The notes: a model not told the origin generated them from the sequence alone. A DNA stretch of 64,000 nucleotides from Oceanicella actignis (GCF_008124525.1 NZ_VNHJ01000011.1:37785-101784), one strand, 5' to 3'; positions 17,793-29,681 are shown, counted from the stretch's first letter. Made by a program: numbers and translations.

Positions 17793-19193
17793 TCAGAAGT
17801 GGATGGCGCGGCCGAAGGCGTCGAGCACCGATTCGTGCATCATCTCGGACAGGGTCGGATGCGGGAAGACGGTCTCGATCAGCTCGGCCTCGGTGGTCTC
17901 GAGCGTGCGGGCGACCGTGTAGCCCTGGATCAGCTCGGTCACCTCGGCGCCGACCATGTGCGCGCCCAGAAGCTCGCCGGTGCGCGCGTCGAACACGGTC
18001 TTGACCATGCCCTCGGGCTCGCCCAGCGCGATCGCCTTGCCGTTGCCGATGAAGGGGAAGCGGCCCACGCGCACCTCGTGGCCGGCGGCCTTGGCCTCGG
18101 CCTCGGTCAGGCCCACCGAGGCGATCTGCGGCTGGCAGTAGGTGCAGCCGGGGATCGACTCGGGACGCACCGGGTGCGGCTTGCCGCCCGCGATCGCCTC
18201 GGCGACCATCACCCCCTCGTGGTTGGCCTTGTGCGCCAGCCAGGGCGGCCCGGCCAGATCGCCGATCGCCCACAGCCCTTCGACGCCGGTGCGGCAAATC
18301 TCGTCCACCACCACATGGGTGCGGTCGATCCTGACCCCCAGCGCCTCGAGCCCGAGCCCCTCGACATTGCCGACGATGCCCACGGCCGAGATCACCGTGT
18401 CCACCTCGAGCGTCTCGGTCTTGCCGCCGCGCTCGACATGGGCCGTCGCCCGGCCCCCGGCCCGATCCAGGGCGACGACCTTCGCGCCCTCCATGATCTT
18501 CATGCCCTGCTTGACGAACTGCTTGCGCGCGAAGGCCGAGATCTCTTCATCCTCGACCGGCAGGATGCGGTCCATCACCTCGACCACCGTCACATCGGCG
18601 CCGAGCGCGTGGTAGAAGCTGGCGAACTCGATGCCGATCGCGCCCGAGCCGACGACCAGCAGCTTGCGCGGCATGCGCGGCGGGCGCAGCGCGTGGCGGT
18701 AGGTCCAGACCAGATCGCCGTCGGCCTCGAGCCCGGGCAGCTCGCGCGCGCGCGCGCCCGTGGCCAGCACCACGTTCGGCGCGCGCAGGATCCGCTCGCC
18801 CTTGTCCGAGCGCACGCGCACCTGGCCGCGCGCGGGCAGATCGGCCTGGCCCATCACGACCTCGACCTTGTTCTTGCGCAACAGGTGCTGCACGCCCGAG
18901 GACAGCTGCCCCGCCACCTTGCGCGAGCGCTCGACCACCTTGCCCAGGTCGAAGCCGACCTTGTCGGCGCTCAGCCCGAACTCGCCCGCGCGGCGCATCA
19001 GGTGCAGCACCTCGGCCGAGCGCAGCAGCGCCTTGGTCGGGATGCAGCCCCAGTTGAGGCAGATGCCGCCGAGCGCCTCGCGCTCGACCACCACCGCGCG
19101 CAGGCCCAGCTGCGCGGCGCGGATGGCGGCGACGTAGCCGCCCGGGCCGGCGCCGATGACGATGACGTCGAAATTGTCCTTGGACGAGCTCAT
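17793..19193 (-). CDS. lpdA: Dihydrolipoamide dehydrogenase (E3)
   Basis: E3 reoxidises dihydrolipoamide of 2-oxo acid dehydrogenase complexes with NAD+. The 466-residue flavoprotein has the FAD motif VIGAGPGGYVAAI near the N-terminus, the redox disulphide in GGICLNWGCIPTKAL (Cys spaced by five), the NAD fold VVGSGAIGIEFASF, AIGDLAG, and the C-terminal HPTLSE with the catalytic His. The ATG at 19193 has a GGGAG site; the frame is open 14 codons further, but that start lies across an inverted repeat. The E1 and E2 partners are likely pdhA-pdhC at 28.6-32.4 kb, though this E3 could equally serve 2-oxoglutarate or glycine complexes. Confidence 0.95.
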   Translation of the reverse strand: MSSSKDNFDVIVIGAGPGGYVAAIRAAQLGLRAVVVEREALGGICLNWGCIPTKALLRSAEVLHLMRRAGEFGLSADKVGFDLGKVVERSRKVAGQLSSGVQHLLRKNKVEVVMGQADLPARGQVRVRSDKGERILRAPNVVLATGARARELPGLEADGDLVWTYRHALRPPRMPRKLLVVGSGAIGIEFASFYHALGADVTVVEVMDRILPVEDEEISAFARKQFVKQGMKIMEGAKVVALDRAGGRATAHVERGGKTETLEVDTVISAVGIVGNVEGLGLEALGVRIDRTHVVVDEICRTGVEGLWAIGDLAGPPWLAHKANHEGVMVAEAIAGGKPHPVRPESIPGCTYCQPQIASVGLTEAEAKAAGHEVRVGRFPFIGNGKAIALGEPEGMVKTVFDARTGELLGAHMVGAEVTELIQGYTVARTLETTEAELIETVFPHPTLSEMMHESVLDAFGRAIHF

Positions 19194-19214
19194 GCCGATC
19201 TCCCTCGCGCGCGA

Positions 19215-19230
19215 TTGCGTGTTGACGCAA
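19215..19230. promoter_or_regulatory. Inverted repeat upstream of lpdA (operator candidate)
   Basis: TTGCGT-GTTG-ACGCAA is a perfect 6-4-6 inverted repeat, 22 bases upstream of the chosen lpdA start. Its position suits an operator, but I cannot name the regulator. Confidence 0.45.
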
Positions 19231-19316
19231 GACAAGCGCGCCGCGCGGGCGAAGGCAACCGCTCAATGACGCAAGGGCGCCCTGCGCCGCGCGCAACGCT
19301 CGGCCGCGAGGGGCGC

Positions 19317-19892
19317 TCAGGCGGCCATGTCGTGCACCGTGCGCGCATAGCCGCCGGCCGCCAGATAGGCCTCTTCCTCGGGCGTCGATGCGCGCCCCAG
19401 CGCGGCGTTGCGGAAGGGAAAGCGCCCGAAGCGGCGGATCACCTCGCGATGGGCGCGCGCATGGGGCAGGTTCCGGGCGCGGCTTTGCGGCATGCGCGCG
19501 GCCACGAGGCGCACGCAGCGGTCCTGATCGGCGATCGCCTCGGAGTGCATCAGCGGCAGGTAGAAGAACTGCCGCGCAGGTTCGGGCACGCGCAGATCGT
19601 GCCCGCGGGCGATGGCCAGCTTGGCCAGGCGCAGCGCGCGTTCATCGGCCGCGAAGGCCTGCGGGCGGTCACGGAACATGTTGCGCGGGAACTGGTCCAG
19701 CAGAATGATCAACGCCAGCGCCGAGGACGGATCGACCAGCCAGTGATCGAAGGCCCCGAGCCGCGCCGCGCGCCAGGCGCCCGAAAAGCGGCGGCGCACG
19801 GCCTCGTCCAGATCGTCGGAAGCCTCGTACCAACGCTTCTCGCCCACATCGTTGAGCCAGAACTCGAGTATCTCCTGCGGCGTCGCGCTCAT
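19317..19892 (-). CDS. DUF924 family protein
   Basis: The 191-residue protein belongs to the DUF924 family: ILEFWLNDVGEKRWYEASDDLD at the start, then IILLDQFPRNMFRDRPQAFAAD, and FFYLPLMHSEAIADQDRCV. These all-helical proteins are widespread and have no established function. No signal peptide or membrane segment is seen, so it is probably cytoplasmic. An AAGGAGA site precedes the ATG. Confidence 0.9.
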   Translation of the reverse strand: MSATPQEILEFWLNDVGEKRWYEASDDLDEAVRRRFSGAWRAARLGAFDHWLVDPSSALALIILLDQFPRNMFRDRPQAFAADERALRLAKLAIARGHDLRVPEPARQFFYLPLMHSEAIADQDRCVRLVAARMPQSRARNLPHARAHREVIRRFGRFPFRNAALGRASTPEEEAYLAAGGYARTVHDMAA

Positions 19893-19973
19893 CTCCGCGT
19901 CTCCTTCGGCATTCCCCAGCGCCGACGGGCCGGCCGGCGCCTGTCTTCAGCGCATACCCGACGCAAGGTCATG

Positions 19974-21266
19974 TCAAGGAATTCGGCGCTCCTCGGCCTT
20001 TTCGGCCTCGGCCTGCTCCGCGTCATGCGCCTCGCTCTGCTCGACCGCGTATTCCTGCGCCAGCTCGACCACCACCGCCGAGGCCGTCGGCGCCACGGGC
20101 GCGTAGGCGATCGTCTCGTCCACCGGCACCGAGGGCCGCTGCGTCATGCGGTAGAGCGCGTAAAGAGTGATCGCGCCCATCACCGCCCCCATGAAGCCGA
20201 AATAGGCGAGCGTGCCGAAGGCGCTCATGGCATAGCCGATCAGCACCGGCCCGCTCACCGCGCCGACGCCGTTGATGAAGATCAGCCCGCCGGCGGCCGA
20301 CGCCATGTCCTCGGGATCGAGGAAATCGTTCGTGTAGGCGATCAGCAGCGAATAGAGCGGGTTGGCCATGCCGCCGATCATGAAGGCCGCGGCCACCTGC
20401 GCCTCGAAGCGCCCGCCCGACGCCATCGCCCCCGCCGCCGACAGCGCGGCGACCGCCGTCACGCCGATGATCAGCAGCCGCCGGTCCACCCGGTCCGACA
20501 GCCAGCCGACGGGATACTGGAACACCAGCCCGCCCACATAGATCGCCGCCACGAAGATCGAGATCTGCCGGGTCGTCAGCCCCGCCTCGGCGCCGTAGAC
20601 CGCCGACATGCCGAACATGGCCGAGAAGACCGCGCCGAGGAAAAAGGTGCCCACGCAGCCCAGGGGCGAACTTTCGTAGAGCCGGCGGAAAGACATCGGC
20701 TTGCTGGCCTTGAACACGGGCGCCGGGCTGACCGAAAGCAGGATCGGCGCGAAGGACAGCGACACCGCCACCGAGATGACGATGAACAGCTCGTATCCCG
20801 CCGGATCGCCCAGGTTGATGGCGAACTGCGCCGCGACGATGCCGACCATCTGCACGATCATGTAGATCGACAGCAGCTGCCCGCGCGTCTCGTTCGTGGC
20901 CGAGTCGTTCAGCCAGCTTTCGGCCACCACATAGACGGCCGAGAAGCAGAACCCCACCACCAGGCGCATCAAGGCCCAGCCGAGCACGCTGGGGGCCAGC
21001 GCATAGAGCACGAACACGGCCGAGATGATCGAGGCCATGGCCGCGAAGACGCGCACATGCCCCACCCGCCGGATCAGCAGCGGCGTCAGCCGCGAGCCGC
21101 CCAGGAAGCCGAGGAAATAGGCCGACATGACATAGGCCATCTCGTCGACCGAAAAGCCCTCGATGGCGCCGCGCAGACCCAGCAGCGTGCCCTGCATGCC
21201 GTTGCCCAGCATCAGCAGGAACATGCCGAACAGCAGCGCCCAAGAGTTGGAAAGAATGGAAAGCAT
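19974..21266 (-). CDS. MFS transporter
   Basis: The 430-residue protein has about twelve hydrophobic segments with the MFS loop pattern RRVGHVRVF between segments 2 and 3 and GWLSDRVDRRLL between segments 8 and 9. The start SNSWALLFGMFLLMLGNGMQGTLLG and the segment VVAESWLNDSATNETRGQLL resemble the YcaD-type MFS subfamily, whose substrates are unknown. An acidic, Ala/Glu-rich cytoplasmic tail follows the last segment (about residues 395-430). It is on the same strand as DUF924 upstream of it and queA, but with its own spacing of about 80-90 bases on each side. Confidence 0.88.
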   Translation of the reverse strand: MLSILSNSWALLFGMFLLMLGNGMQGTLLGLRGAIEGFSVDEMAYVMSAYFLGFLGGSRLTPLLIRRVGHVRVFAAMASIISAVFVLYALAPSVLGWALMRLVVGFCFSAVYVVAESWLNDSATNETRGQLLSIYMIVQMVGIVAAQFAINLGDPAGYELFIVISVAVSLSFAPILLSVSPAPVFKASKPMSFRRLYESSPLGCVGTFFLGAVFSAMFGMSAVYGAEAGLTTRQISIFVAAIYVGGLVFQYPVGWLSDRVDRRLLIIGVTAVAALSAAGAMASGGRFEAQVAAAFMIGGMANPLYSLLIAYTNDFLDPEDMASAAGGLIFINGVGAVSGPVLIGYAMSAFGTLAYFGFMGAVMGAITLYALYRMTQRPSVPVDETIAYAPVAPTASAVVVELAQEYAVEQSEAHDAEQAEAEKAEERRIP

Positions 21267-21356
21267 GCGCGCCTCGCGTGAGATTCGCCGGCATGATAGC
21301 CGCGAAGACGGAATGTTTCGTGACCGAAGCGACTTCTGGACGCGCCGCCGCGGCGC

Positions 21357-22409
21357 TCAGGGGATCAGCAGCGACGCGTCGCCGTAGGAATAGAAGCGGT
21401 AGCGCTCGGCCACCGCATGGGCGTAGATGCGTCGGATGCGCTCGACGCCCATCAGCGCCGAGACCAGCATCATCAGCGTCGAGCGCGGAAGGTGGAAGTT
21501 CGTCATCAGCCCGTCCACGGCGCGGAAGCGATAGCCGGGCGTGATGAAGATGTCGGTCTCGCCCGACCACGGCCGCAGGCGCCCGTCCTCGTCCGCCGCG
21601 GTCTCGAGCACCCGCAGCGCCGTGGTCCCGACCGCGACGACCCGCCCCCCTTCGGCGCGCGCGCGCGCGATCGCCTCGGCCGCCTCGGCCGAGATCTCGC
21701 CCCACTCGGCGTGCATGCGGTGATCCTCGACGCGCTCGGCCTTGACCGGCAGGAAGGTGCCCGCCCCCACATGCAGCGTCACGCGCGCCGAACGCACGCC
21801 CGCCTCGTCGAGCGCGGCCAGAAGGGGCTGGTCGAAATGCAGCGCGGCCGTGGGCGCGGCCACCGCGCCCGGACGCGCGGCGAAGACGGTCTGGTAGTCC
21901 TCCTCGTCCTGCGCGTCGGCGGGGCGGCGGGCGGCGATGTAGGGCGGCAGCGGCATCACGCCCGCCGCCGCGATCGCCGCGTCCAGCTCGGGCCCCGCGC
22001 GGTCGAAGACCAGCGCCACCTCGCCGCCCGCGCCGCGCTCGGCCACGCGCGCGCGCAGCCCGCCGGCGAAGAGGATCTCGTCGCCCTCGCGCAGACGTTT
22101 CGCCGGCCGCGCCAGGGCCCGCCACGCATCCGCGCCCGCGCGCTCGAGCAAGGTCGCCTCGATGCGCGCCACGCCCGAGCCGTCGGCCGTCTGGCGGCGG
22201 CGCTCGCCGAAAAGCCGCGCCGGGATGACCCGCGTGTCGTTGAACACCAGAACGTCGCCCGCCCGCAGCAGCCGCGGCAGATCGGCCACGCGAAGATCGT
22301 CGATCGCATCGCCCCGCGCGGCCAGCAGCCGCGCCGCGCGGCGCGGGCGAACCGGGCGCAGGGCGATCAGCTCTTCGGGCAGGTCGAAATCGAACTCGTC
22401 GACGCGCAT
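21357..22409 (-). CDS. queA: S-adenosylmethionine:tRNA ribosyltransferase-isomerase
   Basis: QueA adds the epoxycyclopentanediol of queuosine precursor to preQ1-modified tRNA using the ribosyl part of SAM. The 350-residue protein begins [19 protein letters not shown] and has [31 protein letters not shown] and the C-terminal FITPGYRF and [14 protein letters not shown], all family hallmarks. The ATG at 22409 follows a CGGAGA site; the 19 codons before it are not conserved-looking. No tgt gene is in the window. Confidence 0.95.
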   Translation of the reverse strand: MRVDEFDFDLPEELIALRPVRPRRAARLLAARGDAIDDLRVADLPRLLRAGDVLVFNDTRVIPARLFGERRRQTADGSGVARIEATLLERAGADAWRALARPAKRLREGDEILFAGGLRARVAERGAGGEVALVFDRAGPELDAAIAAAGVMPLPPYIAARRPADAQDEEDYQTVFAARPGAVAAPTAALHFDQPLLAALDEAGVRSARVTLHVGAGTFLPVKAERVEDHRMHAEWGEISAEAAEAIARARAEGGRVVAVGTTALRVLETAADEDGRLRPWSGETDIFITPGYRFRAVDGLMTNFHLPRSTLMMLVSALMGVERIRRIYAHAVAERYRFYSYGDASLLIP

Positions 22410-22479
22410 GTCGTTCTCCGTCTGCGGCGAAGGCGCCCCCTTACCGGCGCGCGCGGCGCGGCGCAAGGGGGCGCGCCGC

Positions 22480-23754
22480 TCAGTCGAGGGCGAAGACCAA
22501 CGCCTTGAGATAGCTCGTCTCGGGCAGCGCCGGGTGAACGGGGTGGTCGGGCCCCGCGCGCCCCGACCAGATCAGCCGCGCGCGCCTTCCCGCCGCGCGC
22601 AGCCCCTGCGCGCAGGCGGCGCGGAAAGCCTCGGCGTCGACGGCGTGCGAGCACGAGCACAGCGTCAGCCATCCCTCTTCGGCCACCAGCGGCGCGGCCA
22701 TGCGCGCAAGGCGCCGATACGCCCGCAGCCCGGCCTCGCGCGCCTGTCGCGAGGGCGCGAAGGCGGGCGGATCGCACACCACCGTCTCGAAGCGCGCGCC
22801 CTCTTCGGCCAGCGCCGCCAGCGCCTCGAAGGCGTCGGCGCGGCGCGTCTCGAAGCGATCCGCCACGCCCGAGCGGCGCGCGCCCTCCTCGGCCAGCTCG
22901 AGCGCGCGCGCCGACCCGTCCACCGCCAGCGCATGCGTCGCCCCCGCCGCCAGCGCCGCCAGCGCGAAGCCGCCCACATGGCTGAACACGTCCAGCATCC
23001 GCCCCCCGCGCGCCAGCCGCGCAACGAAGGCGTGGTTCGGGCGCTGGTCGTAGAACAGGCCGGTCTTCTGCCCGCCGGTCAGATCGGCCATGTAGACCGC
23101 CCCGTTCATCGGCGTCGGCACGGGGCCGTCCAGCCCGCCCCGCAGCACCCGCACGCCGTCCTCCAGCCCCTCGGCCCGGCGCGCGCGCGAGGCGCCGTTC
23201 AGCACCACCGTCCGCACCCCCGTCACGCGGACCAGCGCATCGACCAGCGCCTCGATCCGCGCATCGGCCCAGGCCGCGTTCGGCTGCACCGCCGCCGCGT
23301 CGCCGAAGCGGTCGATCACCACCCCCGGCAGGCCGTCGGCCTCGGCATGGATCAGGCGGTGGAAGGGCGCGTCGAACAGCGCCTCGCGCAGCCGCTGGGC
23401 GCGGGCGATGCGCGCGGCGAACCAGTCGGCGTCCACGCGCGCGGCCGGGTCCTCGTCCAGAAGGCGGGCGGCGATCACGCTGTCGGGGTTGAAGGCCGCC
23501 AGCCCGAGGGGCGCGCGCTCGGCGTCCTGCAGCTCGACCAGGCTGCCCGGCGCCAGCTTGCGCGTGCGCCGGTCCATGACCAGCTCGTCCGCATAGGCCC
23601 AGGGCGCGCCCGCCGACAGACGCCGCCCCGCCTTGGGCCGCAGGCGGACCGTCGGCCGCGTCGCCGGGTCGTCGCCCGCCGGCGCGGAAGGGGGCGCGGC
23701 CTCGGCCGCCTCGCGGGCCCGGGCGGAGGGGTGATCGCTGTCTGCGCTGCTCAT
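22480..23754 (-). CDS. Class I SAM-dependent methyltransferase, RlmI-like (PUA-domain)
   Basis: The 424-residue protein has a non-conserved polar N-terminus (about 1-33), a PUA domain with [23 protein letters not shown], then [41 protein letters not shown] (SAM site) and [12 protein letters not shown]. These are marks of the RlmI/RlmK-L type 23S rRNA 5-methylcytosine methyltransferases, which use the Cys of LCSCSH in catalysis; that cysteine is present. The exact base modified is not known here. An AGGAG site precedes the ATG. It lies just upstream of queA on the same strand, both acting on RNA. Confidence 0.87.
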   Translation of the reverse strand: MSSADSDHPSARAREAAEAAPPSAPAGDDPATRPTVRLRPKAGRRLSAGAPWAYADELVMDRRTRKLAPGSLVELQDAERAPLGLAAFNPDSVIAARLLDEDPAARVDADWFAARIARAQRLREALFDAPFHRLIHAEADGLPGVVIDRFGDAAAVQPNAAWADARIEALVDALVRVTGVRTVVLNGASRARRAEGLEDGVRVLRGGLDGPVPTPMNGAVYMADLTGGQKTGLFYDQRPNHAFVARLARGGRMLDVFSHVGGFALAALAAGATHALAVDGSARALELAEEGARRSGVADRFETRRADAFEALAALAEEGARFETVVCDPPAFAPSRQAREAGLRAYRRLARMAAPLVAEEGWLTLCSCSHAVDAEAFRAACAQGLRAAGRRARLIWSGRAGPDHPVHPALPETSYLKALVFALD

Positions 23755-23953
23755 GGGGGCTCTCCTGACTCGTCGGGCCCCTCACTACAGCCTTCGCGCA
23801 TCCGACGGAACAGCCCATGCGCGCGCCCGCGGCCAAGGCGCCCGGCCCGCGCAAGGCGACCCCGCGCCCCCGGCCGTTGCATCGCCGCGCCCGCACGCCA
23901 TACTGCGCGCGCCGATCCCCGGCCGCCGAACCCGTCCCCGCCAGGAGCCGACC

Positions 23954-24871
23954 ATGTCCGACCGTCCCCATCCCGCGCGCCCCCTGCCCCGTCCGCTGTC
24001 GGACCGGCTGGTGAACGACCCCGAGGGCGGCCTCGAACGCCTGCGCGAGATCATGCGCCGCCTGCGCGAGCCCGGCCATGGCTGCCCGTGGGATCTCGAG
24101 CAGGACCACCGCTCGATCGCCCCCTACGCCATCGAGGAGGCGCACGAGGTCGTCGACGCCATCGAGCGCGAGGCCTGGGACGAGCTGCCCGCCGAGCTGG
24201 GCGACCTTCTGTTCCAGGCCGTCTTCCACGCCCAGATGGCCGAAGAGCGCGGGCTGTTCGGTCTCGACGACGTGCTGCGCGCCATATCCGACAAGATGGT
24301 CCGCCGCCATCCGCACGTCTTCGCCGCGCCCGACCCCGCCCGCGACGCCGCCGCGCAGACCCGCGCCTGGGAAGAGATGAAGGCCCGCGAGCGCGCCGGC
24401 GCGCAGGACGCCCCCGCCGGCGCGCTGGACGGGCTGCCGCGCGCCCTGCCCGCCCTGACCCGCGCGGCCAAGCTGCAGGCCCGCGCCGCGCGCGTCGGAT
24501 TCGACTGGCCCGATGCCGGCGGCGTCGCCGACAAGATCGCCGAAGAGGCGCGCGAGCTGGCCGAGGCCGCCGCCGCGTCCGATCCCGCCGCGATCGAGGA
24601 GGAGATGGGCGACCTGCTTTTCGCCGCCGCCAATCTGGCGCGCCGGCTGGACGTCGATCCCGAAACCGCGCTCAGGCGCGCCTGCGCCAAGTTCGAGCGC
24701 CGCTTCCGCGCCGTCGAGCGCGCCCTGGCCGCCCGGGGGCTGCGCCCCGAGGAGGCGACGCTCGAACAGATGGACGCGCTCTGGAACGCCGAGAAGGCGC
24801 GCGAGCGCGCCGCGGCGGACGGGGACGGAGAAGGGGACGGAGAAGGGGACGGAGGCGCGCGCGGCGGCTAA
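23954..24871 (+). CDS. mazG: Nucleoside triphosphate pyrophosphohydrolase
   Basis: MazG hydrolyses NTPs and dNTPs to monophosphates and pyrophosphate. The 305-residue protein has two MazG domains: PWDLEQDHRSI, YAIEEAHEVVDAIE and ELGDLLFQAVFHA in the first; EEARELAEAAAA and EEEMGDLLFAAANLARRL in the second, with the acidic metal ligands present in both. The C-terminus ends in an Asp/Gly/Glu tail coded by three copies of GGGGACGGAGAA (24821-24853). An AGGAG site precedes the ATG at 23954; a longer frame upstream overlaps the methyltransferase promoter region and is Arg/Pro-rich. Confidence 0.94.
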   Translation: MSDRPHPARPLPRPLSDRLVNDPEGGLERLREIMRRLREPGHGCPWDLEQDHRSIAPYAIEEAHEVVDAIEREAWDELPAELGDLLFQAVFHAQMAEERGLFGLDDVLRAISDKMVRRHPHVFAAPDPARDAAAQTRAWEEMKARERAGAQDAPAGALDGLPRALPALTRAAKLQARAARVGFDWPDAGGVADKIAEEARELAEAAAASDPAAIEEEMGDLLFAAANLARRLDVDPETALRRACAKFERRFRAVERALAARGLRPEEATLEQMDALWNAEKARERAAADGDGEGDGEGDGGARGG

Positions 24872-24893
24872 TCCAGATTTTTTTCATCAGGCA

Positions 24894-24922
24894 TTGACCC
24901 GACTCTTTTTCTCGGATTAAAG
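24894..24922 (+). promoter_or_regulatory. Candidate promoter of the iron-binding protein gene
   Basis: TTGACC and an AT-rich TTAAAG are 17 bases apart, in the only AT-rich stretch of the neighbourhood. A CCGA-N9-TCGG inverted repeat sits inside the spacer (24899-24915). An iron-responsive operator is plausible from context but unproven. Confidence 0.4.
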
Positions 24923-24953
24923 CAGGGCCGTCCCTCAACGACGGAGCCCATCC

Positions 24954-25967
24954 ATGCGGAAAACCGATCTTCTCGCCGCCCTCGCCCTGAGCGCCGCCGC
25001 CGCCCTGCCGGCCGCGGCCGCCGACGAGGTGAACGTTTATTCCTACCGTCAGCCCGAACTGATCGACCCCCTGTTCGAGGCCTTCACCGAAAAGACCGGA
25101 ATCAAGGTCAACTCGGTCTTCCTCAACAAGGGCATGGTCGAGCGCCTCAAGGCCGAGGGCCGCCGCTCGCCCGCCGATCTGGTCTTCACCGTCGACATCG
25201 GCCGCCTGAACGAGCTGGTCGAGGCCGACGTCGTCCAGCCCGTGCGCTCGGCGACGCTCGAGGCCAACATCCCCGCCGCCTTCCGCGACCCCGAGGGGCG
25301 CTGGTTCGCCCTGACCGCCCGCGCGCGCGTCGCCTACGCCTCGAAGGAGCGCGTGAAGGACGGCGAGATCACCACCTACGAGGACTTCGCCTCGGACAAG
25401 TGGCGCGGGCGCATCTGCACCCGCTCGGGCGCGCATCCCTACAACCTGGCGCTGACCGCGGCGATGATCGCCCATCACGGCGAACAGGCGACCGAGGAAT
25501 GGCTGCGCGGCGTCAAGGCCAACCTGGCGCGCAAGCCCCAGGGCAACGACCGCGCCCAGGTCAAGGCCGTCTGGGCCGGCGAATGCGACGTCGCCATCGG
25601 CAACACCTACTACATGGCCAAGATGCTGGCCGATCCCGAGCAGCGCGAATGGGCCGAAAGCGTGCGCATCGTCTTCCCCACCTTCGAGAACGGCGGCGCG
25701 CACATGAACGTCTCGGGCGTGGCCATGACCCGCTCGGCGCCCAACCGCGAGAACGCCCTCAAGCTGATGGAGTTCCTCGTCTCGGACGAGGCGCAGCGCC
25801 TCTACGCCGAGCTCAACGCCGAATACCCCGTCAAGCCCGGCGTGCCGCCCTCCGAGCTGATCCGCAGCTGGGGCGAGTTCACCCCCGACGACCTGCCCCT
25901 GGTCGAGATCGCGCGCAACCGCCCCGCCGCGCTCAAGCTGGTCGAAAAGGTGGATTTCGACGGCTGA
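24954..25967 (+). CDS. Fe(3+) ABC transporter substrate-binding protein
   Basis: The 337-residue protein has a Sec signal peptide (about 1-22, ending AAA before DEVNVYSYRQPELI) and the FbpA/FutA ferric-binding fold. Iron-coordinating tyrosines are present in VYSYR and in the pair of GNTYYMAKM. It should deliver ferric iron to an inner-membrane ABC transporter, but no permease or ATPase gene is adjacent. A Fur-family regulator follows 136 bases downstream, which fits metal control. Confidence 0.9.
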   Translation: MRKTDLLAALALSAAAALPAAAADEVNVYSYRQPELIDPLFEAFTEKTGIKVNSVFLNKGMVERLKAEGRRSPADLVFTVDIGRLNELVEADVVQPVRSATLEANIPAAFRDPEGRWFALTARARVAYASKERVKDGEITTYEDFASDKWRGRICTRSGAHPYNLALTAAMIAHHGEQATEEWLRGVKANLARKPQGNDRAQVKAVWAGECDVAIGNTYYMAKMLADPEQREWAESVRIVFPTFENGGAHMNVSGVAMTRSAPNRENALKLMEFLVSDEAQRLYAELNAEYPVKPGVPPSELIRSWGEFTPDDLPLVEIARNRPAALKLVEKVDFDG

Positions 25968-27863
<1,896 letters not shown>

Positions 27864-27991
27864 GCCGAGGCGGCGACAAGCCCATGCGCGGCCCCTTGGC
27901 GGGGCCGCGTTTTCGTGCGATTTTCCTCAAACGCGCCGCAACCGTGGCGCGCGCAAGCCGGCAGCAGCCGCCGAACCGAGGTCGCACGCCC

Positions 27992-28297
27992 ATGCCCGAC
28001 GCCGTCGCAACGCCCCGCGCCGCCGCCGCCGCGCTGTTCTGCCTGGCCATCCTCGGGGCCGCCGTCTATTTCGCCCACGCCGCAATTCAGGGCGACACCG
28101 GCATTCTGGCGCGCATGCGGCTCGAGGCGCAGGAGGCGCGGCTGCGCGCCGAGCTCGAAATGCTGCGCCAGGAGCGCGCGCGCATGCAGAACCTGACCGA
28201 GCGCCTGTCGGAACGCAGCCTCGACCTCGACCTTCTGGACGAGCGCGCGCGCAAGACCCTCGGCTACATCCGCCCCGACGAGATCGTCGTGCGCTGA
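27992..28297 (+). CDS. ftsB: FtsB/DivIC-family septum formation initiator
   Basis: The 101-residue protein has one N-terminal membrane segment (about 11-29), a coiled-coil (about 40-75) rich in Arg and Glu, and the C-terminal LDLLDERARKTLGYIRPDEIVV typical of the family. FtsB acts in the divisome with FtsL and FtsQ. Position between eno and pdhA is the normal alphaproteobacterial context. The ATG at 27992 was chosen because the membrane segment begins right after it; the frame upstream is antisense-like. Its last codons and stop form the first unit of a 26-bp tandem repeat. Confidence 0.85.
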   Translation: MPDAVATPRAAAAALFCLAILGAAVYFAHAAIQGDTGILARMRLEAQEARLRAELEMLRQERARMQNLTERLSERSLDLDLLDERARKTLGYIRPDEIVVR

Positions 28298-28364
28298 GCG
28301 CGCGCGTCGTTGTCGTGCGCCGAGCGCGCGCGTCATTCTCGTGCGCCGAGCGCGCGCTTGACGC
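28288..28364 (+). repeat. 26-bp tandem repeat over the ftsB stop codon
   Basis: Units begin at 28288, 28314 and 28340 with CGTGCGC(T/C)GAGCGCGCG as the common core; the third is incomplete. The first unit contains the ftsB stop TGA. The 26-base period equals that of the array before ribBA, though the sequences differ. Confidence 0.8.
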
Positions 28365-28632
28365 ATCTGGGCCGGGCGCGTGCGCCATGTTCATGCGCCC
28401 AAGCGCTGAATCGCATGCGCCGCCCGCCTCACCCCCACGCCGCCCACCATCGCACGAGGGGCGCGCGAACCGGCGCGCCCGGCGCGCTCCGGCCGGCTGC
28501 GCGCAAACCGGCCATGCGCCCGCCGCAGGGCTGACGTTGCGATAGGCGCGTGATTTTCCCGCGCGCCGGCTCTAGAGTGCTTCGAAAGTTCAACGGTCGA
28601 CGAACCGCTCAAGCGGTCGAGGAGGACACCGA
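28298..28632. other. Non-coding gap ftsB - pdhA
   Basis: After the tandem repeat the region holds no gene I recognise. A weak promoter candidate lies at 28550-28578: GTGATT and TAGAGT 17 bases apart, reading toward pdhA. A GGAGG ribosome-binding site follows near 28620. Confidence 0.4.
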
Positions 28633-29667
28633 ATGGCCACCGCCAGACGCGCCGGCGCCAAAGCGCCCGCCAAGACCAGCGCCGCCGGAAAGGCGCCCGC
28701 CAAGCCCGACGCCGACAAGGACGAGCTGCTGCGCTACTACCGCGACATGCTGCTCATCCGCCGCTTCGAGGAAAAGGCCGGCCAGCTCTACGGCATGGGG
28801 CTGATCGGCGGCTTCTGCCATCTCTACATCGGGCAGGAGGCCGTCGTGGTCGGCGCCGAGGCGGCCGCCAAGGAAGGCGACCAGCGCATCACCTCGTATC
28901 GCGACCACGGCCACATGCTGGCCTGCGGCATGGACCCCAAGGGCGTGATGGCCGAGCTCACCGGCCGCGCCACGGGCTATTCCAAGGGCAAGGGCGGCTC
29001 GATGCACATGTTCTCGCGCGAGAAGAACTTCTACGGCGGGCACGGCATCGTCGGCGCGCAGGTGCCCATCGGCGCCGGGCTCGCCTTCGCCAACCGCTAC
29101 CGCGGAAACGACAACGTCAGCTTCACCTATTACGGCGACGGCGCCGCCAACCAGGGCCAGATCTACGAGGCCATGAACATGGCCAGCCTGTGGAAGCTGC
29201 CCTGCATCTTCATCATCGAGAACAACCAGTACGCCATGGGCACGCGGCTTGACCGCGCCTCGTCCACCCCCGCGCTCTACACCCGCGGCGAGGCCTTCGC
29301 CATTCCCGGCGAGGCGGTCGACGGCATGGACGTGCTGGCCGTGCGCGACGCCGCGCGCAAGGCCGCCGCGCACTGCCGCGCCGGCAAGGGCCCCTACATC
29401 CTGGAAATGAACACCTACCGTTATCGCGGCCACTCCATGTCGGACCCGGCCAAGTACCGCACCCGCGAAGAGGTCCAGAAAGTGCGCGAGACCCGCGACC
29501 CCATCGACCATGTGCGCGATCTGCTGGTGAAGGCCGGCATGGCCTCCGAGGACGACATCAAGGCCATCGACAAGGAGATCCGCGCCATCGTCAACGAAGC
29601 CGCGCGCTTCGCCCAGGAAAGCCCCGAGCCGGACGTCTCCGAGCTCTGGACCGACATTTACGCCTGA
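28633..29667 (+). CDS. pdhA: Pyruvate dehydrogenase E1 component, alpha subunit
   Basis: E1 alpha with E1 beta decarboxylates pyruvate using thiamine diphosphate and acetylates lipoamide. The 344-residue protein has an Ala/Lys-rich leader (1-25), then [19 protein letters not shown], the [14 protein letters not shown] pocket, the thiamine-diphosphate motif [13 protein letters not shown] ending in IENNQYAM, and [19 protein letters not shown], which matches the phosphorylation-loop region of the alpha2beta2 type. pdhB follows after 14 bases with a GGGAG site, so the three genes form an operon. Confidence 0.96.
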   Translation: MATARRAGAKAPAKTSAAGKAPAKPDADKDELLRYYRDMLLIRRFEEKAGQLYGMGLIGGFCHLYIGQEAVVVGAEAAAKEGDQRITSYRDHGHMLACGMDPKGVMAELTGRATGYSKGKGGSMHMFSREKNFYGGHGIVGAQVPIGAGLAFANRYRGNDNVSFTYYGDGAANQGQIYEAMNMASLWKLPCIFIIENNQYAMGTRLDRASSTPALYTRGEAFAIPGEAVDGMDVLAVRDAARKAAAHCRAGKGPYILEMNTYRYRGHSMSDPAKYRTREEVQKVRETRDPIDHVRDLLVKAGMASEDDIKAIDKEIRAIVNEAARFAQESPEPDVSELWTDIYA

Positions 29668-29681
29668 AGGGAGAGCGCAGC

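Noticed and set aside
17799..21281. Plus-strand open frame of about 1,160 codons opposite lpdA, DUF924 and the MFS gene
   Set aside because: It crosses three well-recognised genes and their gaps and has His/Arg/Asp-rich shadow composition.
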